DNA of 64,000 nt from JAJFJD01 sp965228695. Lineage in GTDB: Bacteria; Pseudomonadota; Alphaproteobacteria; UBA8366. The DNA lies in contig CBDDIB010000001.1 in assembly GCA_965228695.1 (NCBI GenBank), forward strand, positions 248,001 to 312,000, given 5' to 3'. Numbering within the stretch: the stretch's first letter is position 1; each line of letters opens with the position of its first letter. A model generated the notes under the pieces. That model did no database searches and was not told the DNA's origin. It saw nothing but the letters and a program-made list of their open reading frames with translations. The position numbers and the translations under genes are program-made. This document shows positions 1-7,770 of this stretch, piece by piece.

Positions 1-1
1 G

Positions 2-136
2 ATGGCGAAGCTCGGCAAGCACAAAACCGGAAAATCATGTCTCTACGTCAACAAACTCGACGACGTGGATTTGCGTGTCCTTGAAGAACTGATACGGCGG
101 TCCGTCGATTTCATGCGCCAAAAGTACGGAGTCTAA
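2..136 (+). CDS. DUF1801-type protein, C-terminal end only
   Basis: The window opens inside a reading frame that runs 44 codons to a TAA at 134-136. The translated end contains LGKHKTGKSCLYVNKL and DLRVLEELIRRSVDFM, which match the C-terminus of the small DUF1801/YdhG-like family (typically about 120-150 residues). The upstream part lies outside the window, and the ATG at position 2 is probably an internal Met, not the start. The function of this family is not established. Assignment rests on the short conserved C-terminal signature only. Confidence 0.6.
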   Translation: MAKLGKHKTGKSCLYVNKLDDVDLRVLEELIRRSVDFMRQKYGV

Positions 137-250
137 AAATCCTAACAAGTCCGCAATAGTGGAAAATTTCTAGTTGCGATTGCGTATGACTCTTGAAAAC
201 TGGATGTCTCGCCCCAACCTAGCTTCCGGGTTGGCAAGGGAGGGACAGAA

Positions 251-1429
251 ATGCCGGTACGGGCGCTAAAGCGATTCATCGACAGCGAAGCTAAGGGCGG
301 ATTGATTCTAATGGCGACCGCCGCCCTGGCGCTGATCTTCGAAAACTCCGCCCTCGCGTATATATACGACCAACTCCTGACGCTTCCCGTTGCGGTCAAC
401 ATCGGCGCACTTTCAATCGATAAACCACTGCTGTTGTGGATCAACGACGGTCTCATGGCCGTGTTCTTCTTCCTGGTCGGGCTGGAGATCAAGCGCGAAG
501 TCATCGAAGGGCAGCTTTCCAGCAAGGAACAGGTCATCCTGCCCGCCATCGGGGCGGTTGGCGGCATGGCGATTCCGGCGCTCATTTTTCTTTTGGTCAC
601 CGGCGACGACCCGGAACTCGCCAAGGGTTGGGCCATCCCGGCCGCAACCGACATTGCCTTCGCGCTTGGGGTGCTGGCGTTATTGGGCAACCGCATTCCG
701 ACCGCCATCAAGACGCTGCTACTGGCCATCGCGATATTTGACGATCTTGGTGCGATCGTCATCATCGCCGCCTTCTACACCGCCGACCTGTCCTTCCCGT
801 CGCTGGCCGGAGCCGCCATCGCCATCGCCGGACTGATCGCCCTGAACAGGGCCGGCGTGCTCAGAGTCGCGCCCTACATCATGGTGGGTGTCGTGCTCTG
901 GGTCTTCGTGCTCAAATCCGGCGTGCATGCGACGCTGGCGGGGGTCGTCCTCGCCTTGGCCATCCCGTTGCGCGCCGGCGACCAAAAATCACCATTGCGC
1001 GCCGTGGAGCACAGCCTGCACCCATACGTCGCCTACGGTGTGTTGCCCGCGTTTGCCTTCGCCAATGCCGGGGTTTCGCTCGACGGATTTTCGCTGGCGT
1101 CGCTGATGGCGCCGCTGCCGCTCGGAATTGCCGCTGGTTTGCTGATCGGTAAGCAGGTCGGCATTTTCGGCAGCATACTGCTGGCCGTGAAATTCGGCAT
1201 CGCGCACCGTCCCGCAAGAGTGACCTGGCTGCAGCTTTACGGTTTGTCCTGCCTCGCCGGAATCGGTTTCACGATGAGCTTGTTCATCGGCACGCTGGCC
1301 TATGCCGGGCCGGAGCTGATGGCGCAGGTCCGATACGGCGTGCTGACCGGATCGCTGTTATCGGCATTCATCGGATACGCGGTTCTCCGCTGGCTCTGCG
1401 ACGGCAAGACAGCAACGGTGAACGCGTAA
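251..1429 (+). CDS. nhaA: Na+/H+ antiporter NhaA
   Basis: This 392-residue inner-membrane protein is full length for NhaA, which exchanges cytoplasmic Na+ for periplasmic protons to maintain pH and sodium homeostasis. About 12 hydrophobic segments are visible. The signature acidic residues sit where expected: Asp133 in ATDIAFALG and the Asp164-Asp165 pair in FDDLGAI, equivalent to the ion-binding aspartates of the E. coli protein. The ATG at 251 is preceded by an AGGGAGGGACAG-like Shine-Dalgarno region. It stands alone, 114 bp after the DUF1801 gene, and has no obvious operon partner. The presence of NhaA fits a saline or alkaline habitat. Confidence 0.95.
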   Translation: MPVRALKRFIDSEAKGGLILMATAALALIFENSALAYIYDQLLTLPVAVNIGALSIDKPLLLWINDGLMAVFFFLVGLEIKREVIEGQLSSKEQVILPAIGAVGGMAIPALIFLLVTGDDPELAKGWAIPAATDIAFALGVLALLGNRIPTAIKTLLLAIAIFDDLGAIVIIAAFYTADLSFPSLAGAAIAIAGLIALNRAGVLRVAPYIMVGVVLWVFVLKSGVHATLAGVVLALAIPLRAGDQKSPLRAVEHSLHPYVAYGVLPAFAFANAGVSLDGFSLASLMAPLPLGIAAGLLIGKQVGIFGSILLAVKFGIAHRPARVTWLQLYGLSCLAGIGFTMSLFIGTLAYAGPELMAQVRYGVLTGSLLSAFIGYAVLRWLCDGKTATVNA

Positions 1430-1535
1430 ACTATCCGATCCAACGGCATGTTTTTGCCTCCCGGAGTTTCGGCGCTACAGTGGCGGGTGATGAATTCACC
1501 CTGCACCACGGCACGTAACAGAAGGGAACCGGCCA

Positions 1536-1919
1536 ATGTTTAAGCGCATCGATCACATGGTCGTCCGGGTCAAGGACCTGGATCAGGGCATGAAGGACTA
1601 TCAGGACAAGCTCGGCATGACCGCGAGCAAGGGTCCGGAGGACCTGCCGCATCTCGGCATGAAGCGGGCGGTGTTCCCGATCGGACCCGACGGCAGCTTC
1701 ATCGAACTCGCCGAGCCCTTGGGCGACGGCGGCGCGATCGGCAAGTCACTCGAACGCCATGGCGAAGGATTGCATCTGGTCGCCCTCGCGGTCGAGAACC
1801 TGGAAGAGGCCGCGGCCGACATGCGCGCAAAGGGCGCAAATCTCATCGAAGCCGGCAATATGATCTTCGTCCACCCGCGCGACAGCCACGGCGTGCTGTA
1901 TCAACTCGTCGAACGGTAA
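1536..1919 (+). CDS. VOC family protein (glyoxalase/epimerase-like)
   Basis: A 127-residue protein begins FKRIDHMVVRVKDLDQG and ends SHGVLYQLVER, the usual frame of a single vicinal-oxygen-chelate domain with two beta-alpha-beta-beta-beta modules. Candidate metal ligands are the early His (residue 7), the His in GLHLVALAV and a late Glu. Its size resembles methylmalonyl-CoA epimerase or a small glyoxalase, but nothing fixes the substrate. An LLM oxidoreductase gene follows 42 bp downstream on the same strand, so the two are probably co-transcribed. Confidence 0.85.
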   Translation: MFKRIDHMVVRVKDLDQGMKDYQDKLGMTASKGPEDLPHLGMKRAVFPIGPDGSFIELAEPLGDGGAIGKSLERHGEGLHLVALAVENLEEAAADMRAKGANLIEAGNMIFVHPRDSHGVLYQLVER

Positions 1920-1961
1920 ACCGGCCGCCAAGAAGAATCGAACCGCCGAAGGAGACCGGAC

Positions 1962-2900
1962 ATGCCGCCGAAGATCGGATATCTGCTGCCCACCCGCGAA
2001 CAGATCATGGAAGGCCGGCCCGAAGCCGCGCCGCTTCTGGCATTGGCCGAGCGCGCCGAAGACCTGGGATATGATTCAGTCTGGGTCGGCGATTCCCTGC
2101 TTGCGCGGCCCCGGCACGAGCCGATCACCCTGCTTGCCGGCGTCGCCGGACGCACGAAATCGGTCGAGCTCGGCACCGCGGTGCTGCTGCCGACGCTGCG
2201 CAATCCGGTACTGCTGGCGCATCAGGTCGCGACGTTGGACCAGATCAGCCAAGGCCGGGTCATCCTCGGCGTCGGCATCGCCAGCGACGTGCCCAATATT
2301 CGTGCCGAGTTCGAATCCGCCGGCGTACCCTTCGAAAAACGCGTCGGCCGCATGCTCGAACAACTGCGCCTCTGCCGCGCCTTGTGGAGCGGCGAGGCGG
2401 TGAACTGGGACGGCCGCTGGAAGGTCACCGACGGCACACTCGGGCCGACCCCGCACCGCAAGGGCGGGCCGCCGATCTGGGGCGGCGGATCGGTGCCGGC
2501 CGCCCTGAAACGCGCGGGTCGGTATTTCGAAGGCTGGTTCCCGACCGGGCCCGACGCGGCGCGCTGGTCGGAGCAGTGGGGCGAGGTGCAGGGCCACGCG
2601 CGCGACGCGGGGCGCGACCCGGCCGACGTGACGCCCGCGATCTATCTGACACTGGCGATCGACGACGATGCGGCTAAGGCGGACGCCCGCATCGACGACT
2701 TTCTGCAGCAATATTACGGCCAACGGCCGGACCTGCTCAAAAAACGCCAGGCCTGTTTCGGCGGGTCGGCGGAAGGCGCGGTCGAATGGCTGAACGGCTA
2801 TATCGACGCGGGCGCGCAACATCTGGTGCTGCGCTTCGCCGGCGATCACGAACGCAATTTGGAGACCATGGCGAAACTGCGAAAATCGATCGCCGGCTAA
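1962..2900 (+). CDS. LLM-class flavin-dependent oxidoreductase
   Basis: The 312-residue product has the luciferase-like monooxygenase TIM-barrel pattern: KIGYLLPTREQ at the N-terminus, SVWVGDSLLARPRHEP, VELGTAVLLPTLRNPVLLAHQ and GRVILGVGIASD. Such enzymes use reduced FMN or F420; the substrate cannot be read from sequence. The start ATG has a good ribosome site (GAAGGAGACCGGAC). It is the second gene of a probable two-gene unit with the VOC protein, and it meets the opposing VTT gene tail-to-tail with a single base between stops. Confidence 0.85.
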   Translation: MPPKIGYLLPTREQIMEGRPEAAPLLALAERAEDLGYDSVWVGDSLLARPRHEPITLLAGVAGRTKSVELGTAVLLPTLRNPVLLAHQVATLDQISQGRVILGVGIASDVPNIRAEFESAGVPFEKRVGRMLEQLRLCRALWSGEAVNWDGRWKVTDGTLGPTPHRKGGPPIWGGGSVPAALKRAGRYFEGWFPTGPDAARWSEQWGEVQGHARDAGRDPADVTPAIYLTLAIDDDAAKADARIDDFLQQYYGQRPDLLKKRQACFGGSAEGAVEWLNGYIDAGAQHLVLRFAGDHERNLETMAKLRKSIAG

Positions 2901-2901
2901 C

Positions 2902-3576
2902 CTAGAGGCCGGCGGGCGGCTTTTCGTCCATGACCGCAGCCTTTATCCCATCGCTGGAAGGGGTCGGCTGCAGTTTTCGGCGGACCACGAGCCACAGCGC
3001 GACACCGCCCGCGAGCAGCAGCAGCCACGACCCCCAGCCAAGGCTCTCGATGTTGTCGCCCATGATCACCATGAGCACGGTGAGCGGCAGGATACCGACA
3101 CCGGTGGTCCACAGAAACTGCCACCACGTCAGGCGGGTCAGACCGGCGGCGTAGTTGACCAGATTGAACGCGATCACGGGAATCAGGCGGCTGACCAGGA
3201 CGACCCGCCAGCCATCCTGCGCCGCCCATTCGTCCAGACGCTGCCAATTATGGCGCGATACCATGCGCTCGACGAAGGGCCGGCCAAAGCTCCGCGCCAG
3301 GCAGAACGCTACCGACGCCCCCAGCATGGCCCCGGTCCAGGTAATCAGCGTGCCGACGACCGGGCCGTACACCATGCCGTTGGCGATCGCGACGAGTTCG
3401 GCCGGAAAGGGAATGAAGGAATGCAGCACCATGAGGCCGATCGAGGCGAGCACGCCCCACATGCCGAGCGCGCGGATCGCCTCTTCGAAGCCGCGTGCGG
3501 ATAATTCAACGTCCGTGTTGATCAGCACGACAAGGCCGGCGGTCACCACCCCCAGCACAACCGCCAAGCAAATCAA
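2902..3576 (-). CDS. VTT/TVP38-TMEM64 (DedA-like) membrane protein, 5' end disrupted
   Basis: The frame encodes a polytopic membrane protein with the VTT-domain hallmark region FIPFPAELVAIANGMVYGP and a later GRPFVERMVSRH stretch, as in the TVP38/TMEM64 branch. Family members act in inner-membrane lipid or undecaprenyl-phosphate handling, but the role here is unknown. The only start inside the uninterrupted frame is a TTG at 3576 with no good ribosome site. A strong GGGGAGG (3665-3671) stands before in-frame GTG (3657) and ATG (3654) codons, and translation from there would meet a TAG at 3631-3633. The gene may therefore be a recent nonsense mutant or carry a sequencing error. Confidence 0.7.
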   Translation of the reverse strand: MICLAVVLGVVTAGLVVLINTDVELSARGFEEAIRALGMWGVLASIGLMVLHSFIPFPAELVAIANGMVYGPVVGTLITWTGAMLGASVAFCLARSFGRPFVERMVSRHNWQRLDEWAAQDGWRVVLVSRLIPVIAFNLVNYAAGLTRLTWWQFLWTTGVGILPLTVLMVIMGDNIESLGWGSWLLLLAGGVALWLVVRRKLQPTPSSDGIKAAVMDEKPPAGL

Positions 3577-3630
3577 AGCCTTGGTGCGCTTCCCGAAGAT
3601 ATCGGCGATCCTCCCGCTTTCCGCGACGCG

Positions 3631-3671
3631 CTACCGGTCGCTGCTGAATCCCATCACCGTCACGCCTCCCC
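3631..3671 (-). promoter_or_regulatory. Strong ribosome site and start blocked by in-frame TAG
   Basis: On the minus strand GGGGAGG (3671-3665) is followed after 7 nt by GTG (3657-3655) and after 10 nt by ATG (3654-3652). Both are in frame with the VTT membrane protein. The frame reads MGFSSDR and then TAG (3633-3631), after which it continues open through a plausible cytosolic N-terminus into the first membrane segment. This is the expected true start of the gene, now separated from its body by one stop codon. Confidence 0.55.
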
Positions 3672-3938
3672 AAAACCATCGGCGGACGTGAAACGATCGC
3701 GGCCACGGTCGCAGCGTATCCCAGGGGCGGCGGAAAAAATGGTTGGATCACAGAAGGTTGATGGGATACGGATGGAATTCGCGCGGAATGCCGCCGACGC
3801 CTTACCCCTCTACCTTACGGCGGGCGTCAGCAGGGTCGCCAAGTGGCGGCCCGACCGGTCCGGCGAGAAGACAAAATTTTGGATTTGTAGTAAAATAAGC
3901 GCCTGTACCAAGGAACGATTCAGAGGAAGGCCCGCATC

Positions 3939-4721
3939 ATGCAAGCAGTCGCTACCAGTGAGGCAGACGTCAAAATCATGGAACGTAAAGGCGGAACGGG
4001 CGCCCGGCACGACTATATCGGCTCGCCCGGCACGATTAACGCCGATCCGCAGGCCTTTCTGGTGGTACGGCCCTATGCGGGCGCGCGGGTCGACCCGCAT
4101 TTCCACGATGTCGACCAGTTCCAGGTGGTCGTGGCCGGGGATGGCCGCATCGGCAAGAAGGAAATCCGCCCGATTACCTTTCAATATGCTGACGCCTACA
4201 CGCCCTACGGACCGATCGTCGGCCGCGAGAACGGATTCTCCTTCTTCACCCTGCGCAACGCCGCAAGCGGCGGCCATTGGTCGATGCCCGGCAACAAGCA
4301 CAACATGCCGTGCCGGGCAGGCCGCAATATCGCGGGTACCTTCGATCTCGGCCGTCCTGTCGCGGCGGGCGAAGCGGAACGCGAAGACCTGATGGAAGCA
4401 CAAAACGATGGCGTCGACGCCGTCGGGTTCCGTCTCGGCAGCAACGCCGTATCGGACGGCCTGCCGACCGAAAGCGGCGGCCAATACTATCTCGTCTGCG
4501 GCGGCGCGCTGATCCAGGACGGCAAGGAATTGCCCGCGGACTCGGTGATCCGGGTCGATCACGGCGAAGATGTCCTGCGGATGACCGCCGGTCCCGACGG
4601 TGCCGAGGTTCTCTGCCTGCAGTTCGGTGTTCCCAGCGACCGGCCAGGATCCGATCCCAGCCTGCTCGCGAAGCGCAACCCGGATGCGTATCAGGATCGC
4701 AAACCCGGCGCCGGCGCCTAG
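3939..4721 (+). CDS. Cupin-fold protein of unknown function
   Basis: A 260-residue protein carries VDPHFHDVDQFQVVVAGDGRIG at about residues 48-69, a cupin motif 1 with an HxH pair. A second half (QYYLVCGGALIQDGKELPADS) looks like a second, less conserved cupin barrel. It is therefore probably a bicupin metalloprotein, with no recognisable specific family. The ATG has a good AGAGGAAGG site upstream, and the preceding 284 bp contains an AT-rich stretch (about 3880-3900) that could hold the promoter. It converges on the MFS gene 18 bp downstream. Function not assigned. Confidence 0.65.
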   Translation: MQAVATSEADVKIMERKGGTGARHDYIGSPGTINADPQAFLVVRPYAGARVDPHFHDVDQFQVVVAGDGRIGKKEIRPITFQYADAYTPYGPIVGRENGFSFFTLRNAASGGHWSMPGNKHNMPCRAGRNIAGTFDLGRPVAAGEAEREDLMEAQNDGVDAVGFRLGSNAVSDGLPTESGGQYYLVCGGALIQDGKELPADSVIRVDHGEDVLRMTAGPDGAEVLCLQFGVPSDRPGSDPSLLAKRNPDAYQDRKPGAGA

Positions 4722-4739
4722 TTCAAGACACGGCAGCGT

Positions 4740-6014
4740 TCAGCGCCAGATCGCGTCGCGCCATTTGATGCCGACCAGCACGGTAAAGAACAGCCCCACG
4801 GCACAGTAGGTGTTGATCGTGGCGGTATAACCTATCCATTCGACCATCGCGCCAGATCCCACCAGTCCGATGGGCAGTCCGTAGATCGCCATCGACCGGA
4901 CGCCCATGACCCGGCCGCGCAGCGATGGAGTCACCGTACTGAGCAACACCACGGACATCGACAGCATCGCAATGCCCTGCGTAACGCCGATCAGAAACAG
5001 GGCCGGCAAGCCGAAGGCCCGGTCCGTCGCCTGCCCGAACAAGAGCAGCGACGAATACCACAGGACGATGCAGACCAACATGAACCGTACCGGACGGCGC
5101 GAGCCGCCGACGACCGCCATCAGCATCGAGGCGGTCAACGCGCCGGCGCCAAACCCGGCGACAAGATGCGCGAGGCCGTTCTCGTCCAGCGAATAGACCT
5201 CACGGGCCACGAACGGCAGCAATCCGTGTGAAATCGGATAGGCGGTCAGGTTGACCATGAAGGCGAGGCACATGACGGCTAGGACTCGCGGCGTCGCCCA
5301 AATATAGGCGAGTCCTTCCCGCAGCTCGCGCCAGATCGGGAACCGACGCGGCGGTGCCGTGACGACGCCGGCCGGAGTCTCGCTGACCGGCCGGACGCGC
5401 GAAACGCCGAAGGTCAAGAATAGGCTCAAGACGTAGAAAGCGGCGACGAAGATATAGGCGAATCCGATCCCGAGGGCGGAGAACAATCCGGCCCCGGCCA
5501 ACGCGCCCGCGATCCGCGCGGAATCTTGCGTCGCGCGCGACAGACCCATCGCATTGGCCAACCGGTCCGGCGGCATGGTGTCGGCCACCAGCGTGTTCCG
5601 CATCACCAGATCGGACGGCCGCACCATGCCCATGCAGGCGGCCGTGATAAAGACATAGACGGGGTTGAGCTGAGCGGTCAGGCCGAGCGCCATGACGACC
5701 GTCGCCATCACCGCATAGAACCCACGCATCAGGCACAACAGCGTGCGCCGCCCCAACCGGTCGGCGAACGCGCCCAGCATCGGGGCGACGAGCGTGCCGA
5801 AATACTGCAGCGATCCGAAGACGGTTAACCACAGCACCGAATCCGTTTCGACCAGGATGTACCAGCCGAGAATCAGGGTTTCCATCTCGAAGGCCCAGGC
5901 GGTCAGCAGGTCGGCCGGCCATTGAAATCGGAAACTGCGGATCTTGAACGGCGCGAGCGGGGCTATGGCGATGGGAGGCCTCGACGGATGTGCGTGTGCG
6001 GGCCGGCAGGACAT
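4740..6014 (-). CDS. MFS transporter
   Basis: The 424-residue protein has about 12 membrane spans. It shows the loop-2/3 signature AFADRLGRRTLLCLMRG of the major facilitator superfamily and a second-half equivalent around SLRGRVMGVRSM. Overall layout resembles the MFS_3/enterobactin-exporter-like efflux branch. The N-terminal tail of about 25 residues is Pro/His-rich, so the true start may be a little downstream. The VOC gene next upstream is on the same strand with a 75 bp gap. The substrate is unknown. Confidence 0.85.
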   Translation of the reverse strand: MSCRPAHAHPSRPPIAIAPLAPFKIRSFRFQWPADLLTAWAFEMETLILGWYILVETDSVLWLTVFGSLQYFGTLVAPMLGAFADRLGRRTLLCLMRGFYAVMATVVMALGLTAQLNPVYVFITAACMGMVRPSDLVMRNTLVADTMPPDRLANAMGLSRATQDSARIAGALAGAGLFSALGIGFAYIFVAAFYVLSLFLTFGVSRVRPVSETPAGVVTAPPRRFPIWRELREGLAYIWATPRVLAVMCLAFMVNLTAYPISHGLLPFVAREVYSLDENGLAHLVAGFGAGALTASMLMAVVGGSRRPVRFMLVCIVLWYSSLLLFGQATDRAFGLPALFLIGVTQGIAMLSMSVVLLSTVTPSLRGRVMGVRSMAIYGLPIGLVGSGAMVEWIGYTATINTYCAVGLFFTVLVGIKWRDAIWR

Positions 6015-6089
6015 CGCGCCGGCGCCTCAACCGTCCGAGTCTACATCATTTGCCGCGCCGGGGCGCAAACGGCCGACCGCCCAGCCGCC

Positions 6090-6476
6090 CTAGTCCCGTT
6101 CGGCGAAGAACAACAGGCAGCCGTCCGGGTCCTTCACATGGAATTCGCGGACGCCGTAGGGTTGCTCAAAGGGTGGCCGCACCCGCCCCGCGGGCAGCGT
6201 ATCCAGCTTCGGCTTCAGCGTGGCATAGAGGGCGTCGAGTTCACGCACCCGGATCGTCACCACGATGTTTGTCGCCGTGGCCTCGAGCGCGCCGGCGTCG
6301 TCGGTAGCGATGAACTCGACCGCCGCCCCGCCACGCTCCGCGATACCGAAACCGCCGTCCTCCGCCAACAGTTTGCGCTCGAAGCCGAGAACGTCTTCGT
6401 AGAATCGGAGGGTCGCCGCCACGTCGCGCACGGGCACGATCGTGGCGGCATTCAGCACCTGTGGCGTGTCCGGCAT
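6090..6476 (-). CDS. VOC family protein (bleomycin-resistance/glyoxalase-like)
   Basis: This 128-residue single VOC domain begins MPDTPQVLNAATIVPVRDVA and ends EFHVKDPDGCLLFFAERD, the classic C-terminal EFxxxDPDGxxLxF motif. FYEDVLGF in the first module is also typical. The start lies 8 bp after the stop of the cyclase-family gene, implying an operon. Members bind or modify small lipophilic molecules, but the ligand is not predictable. Confidence 0.85.
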   Translation of the reverse strand: MPDTPQVLNAATIVPVRDVAATLRFYEDVLGFERKLLAEDGGFGIAERGGAAVEFIATDDAGALEATATNIVVTIRVRELDALYATLKPKLDTLPAGRVRPPFEQPYGVREFHVKDPDGCLLFFAERD

Positions 6477-6483
6477 GACGCGC

Positions 6484-7530
6484 CTAATACAACGCCACGG
6501 GATTCCCTGGAGACCCGGTCGCCCCTTTCGCCTTCAGCGGCGACCAAACGAAAAGGAACTCGTAGGCCTTGTCCGCGACGAGCTGAGACAGGTCCAGATT
6601 CTCGATGTTCCAAATCCCGTGTTTGGTCTGCAGCGCAATATGGCACTCGAACGGCTGCTTGCGCTCGCCGGCAAAGCCGGGACCGACCGCTTCGGTTCCC
6701 CAGTTATCCGCGCCCGTAAGAATCACGTTGCGATCCGCCAGATACTCGCAGGCGGAAATGCCGAAGCCGGGCTCGCCCCGGTTGAAGGCGGCGACACGCT
6801 TTTTCTTTTCCGCCGCGTCGAACTTGTCCCAGTCCTTCGGGTGCCACAGGTCGCCATGCCCGGTATGGAGAAAGACGCAATCGCCTGCGCCGATCGGCGC
6901 GATGCCCTGGCGCTCGATCATCGCCTTGACGTCATCGTCGGTGACGATGCCGGGATCGTCGCGACCAACCTTTATCGGCACCGGCAGGGTACCGCCGCGC
7001 AGCGCCACCGCATCCAGCAGCACGCCGCGGCAGACGAAACCCTTTTGCGCCACATGCTCGACTCCAAGCGGTCCGAGACCGTAGGTGCCGACGTCCGCGT
7101 CCTCCAGGAATCGTCCGTTGTAGAAATAATGGCCCTTGGAGGTCCGCACGCCGATATGGCCGGGACCGTCGAACTGGGTGCCGATCTGTCCCAGTTCGGT
7201 GGACACGTATTCGTCGTTATAAACCAGTTTTTGGCCGCCGAACGGGCCGCCCGTGGGCAGGCCTGGAATGGTCAACCGCCAGCCACGCGATCCGAAGGCC
7301 GGCGCGTCCTGCGCATAGACCTTGCCGAGCGTCGCGACCTTGCCCTGCCTAACCAGCCCAACTGCCTTCAGCACCAGCTCCGGCGTCGTGCGGTTGACCG
7401 CGCCGATCATGTCGTCCGCGCCCCATTCGCCGGGCGCCCATTTTTCGGTCAACGGTGCGTCGTTGACGTCCTGCACCAGCGACGCGCCCATCAATAGAAC
7501 CGCCGCCGCCGCAATACCGATCCGTTTCAT
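6484..7530 (-). CDS. Secreted cyclase-family metal hydrolase (kynurenine-formamidase-like fold)
   Basis: The ATG at 7530 is chosen because GGAGGAGGACGTG lies directly upstream and the next residues, MKRIGIAAAAVLLMGASLVQ, form a signal peptide. The mature protein has QIGTQFDGPGHIGV, the subfamily version of the HxGTHxDxPxH metal site of the cyclase/amidohydrolase fold, and a second metal region VFLHTGHGDLW. The 348-residue length is typical for the longer branch of this family, which includes bacterial hydrolases acting on amide or lactone bonds. Periplasmic location is inferred. It is followed on the same strand by a VOC gene. Confidence 0.8.
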   Translation of the reverse strand: MKRIGIAAAAVLLMGASLVQDVNDAPLTEKWAPGEWGADDMIGAVNRTTPELVLKAVGLVRQGKVATLGKVYAQDAPAFGSRGWRLTIPGLPTGGPFGGQKLVYNDEYVSTELGQIGTQFDGPGHIGVRTSKGHYFYNGRFLEDADVGTYGLGPLGVEHVAQKGFVCRGVLLDAVALRGGTLPVPIKVGRDDPGIVTDDDVKAMIERQGIAPIGAGDCVFLHTGHGDLWHPKDWDKFDAAEKKKRVAAFNRGEPGFGISACEYLADRNVILTGADNWGTEAVGPGFAGERKQPFECHIALQTKHGIWNIENLDLSQLVADKAYEFLFVWSPLKAKGATGSPGNPVALY

Positions 7531-7630
7531 CACGTCCTCCTCCAACTGCCGCCACGCCTGCGAGTTTACCCGGCTTGGCCGCCGATGGAAGATTCAGTTG
7601 ACATTTTCGCTCCATCCGCCCAAAGTCCAG

Positions 7631-7690
7631 GCACGTGGTGATTTGGCCCGACCGGCTTGCGGCCACGGTAAAGAACTCAGCTAAAAGGTC
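7631..7690 (+). promoter_or_regulatory. SAM-II riboswitch
   Basis: The stretch GGTGATTTGGCCCGACCGG, then CTTGCGGCCACGGTAAAGAA and CAGCTAAAAGG, matches the known SAM-II (metA motif) consensus: GGTGATTTG, a GGCC...GGCC P1 helix, CTTGC, CCACGNTAAA and the GCTAAA strand that completes the pseudoknot. It lies about 80 bp upstream of metZ on the same strand. SAM-II elements bind S-adenosylmethionine and lower expression of sulfur-assimilation genes; they are essentially confined to Alphaproteobacteria and related environmental sequences. Confidence 0.9.
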
Positions 7691-7707
7691 GGAGCGTCCG
7701 TTGGAAG

Positions 7708-7738
7708 CCCTGACCTGTTTGACCGGTCGGGGTTTTTT
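7708..7738 (+). terminator. Intrinsic terminator between SAM-II aptamer and metZ
   Basis: CCCTGACC (7708-7715) pairs with GGTCGGGG (7725-7732), one G-U pair included, over a 9-nt loop, and is followed by six T residues (7733-7738). It lies between the SAM-II aptamer and the metZ start, so it is positioned as the expression platform: transcription could end early when SAM is bound. Confidence 0.75.
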
Positions 7739-7770
7739 CATGGCGCCGGGAGCCGGCGCAGGAGGACGCA

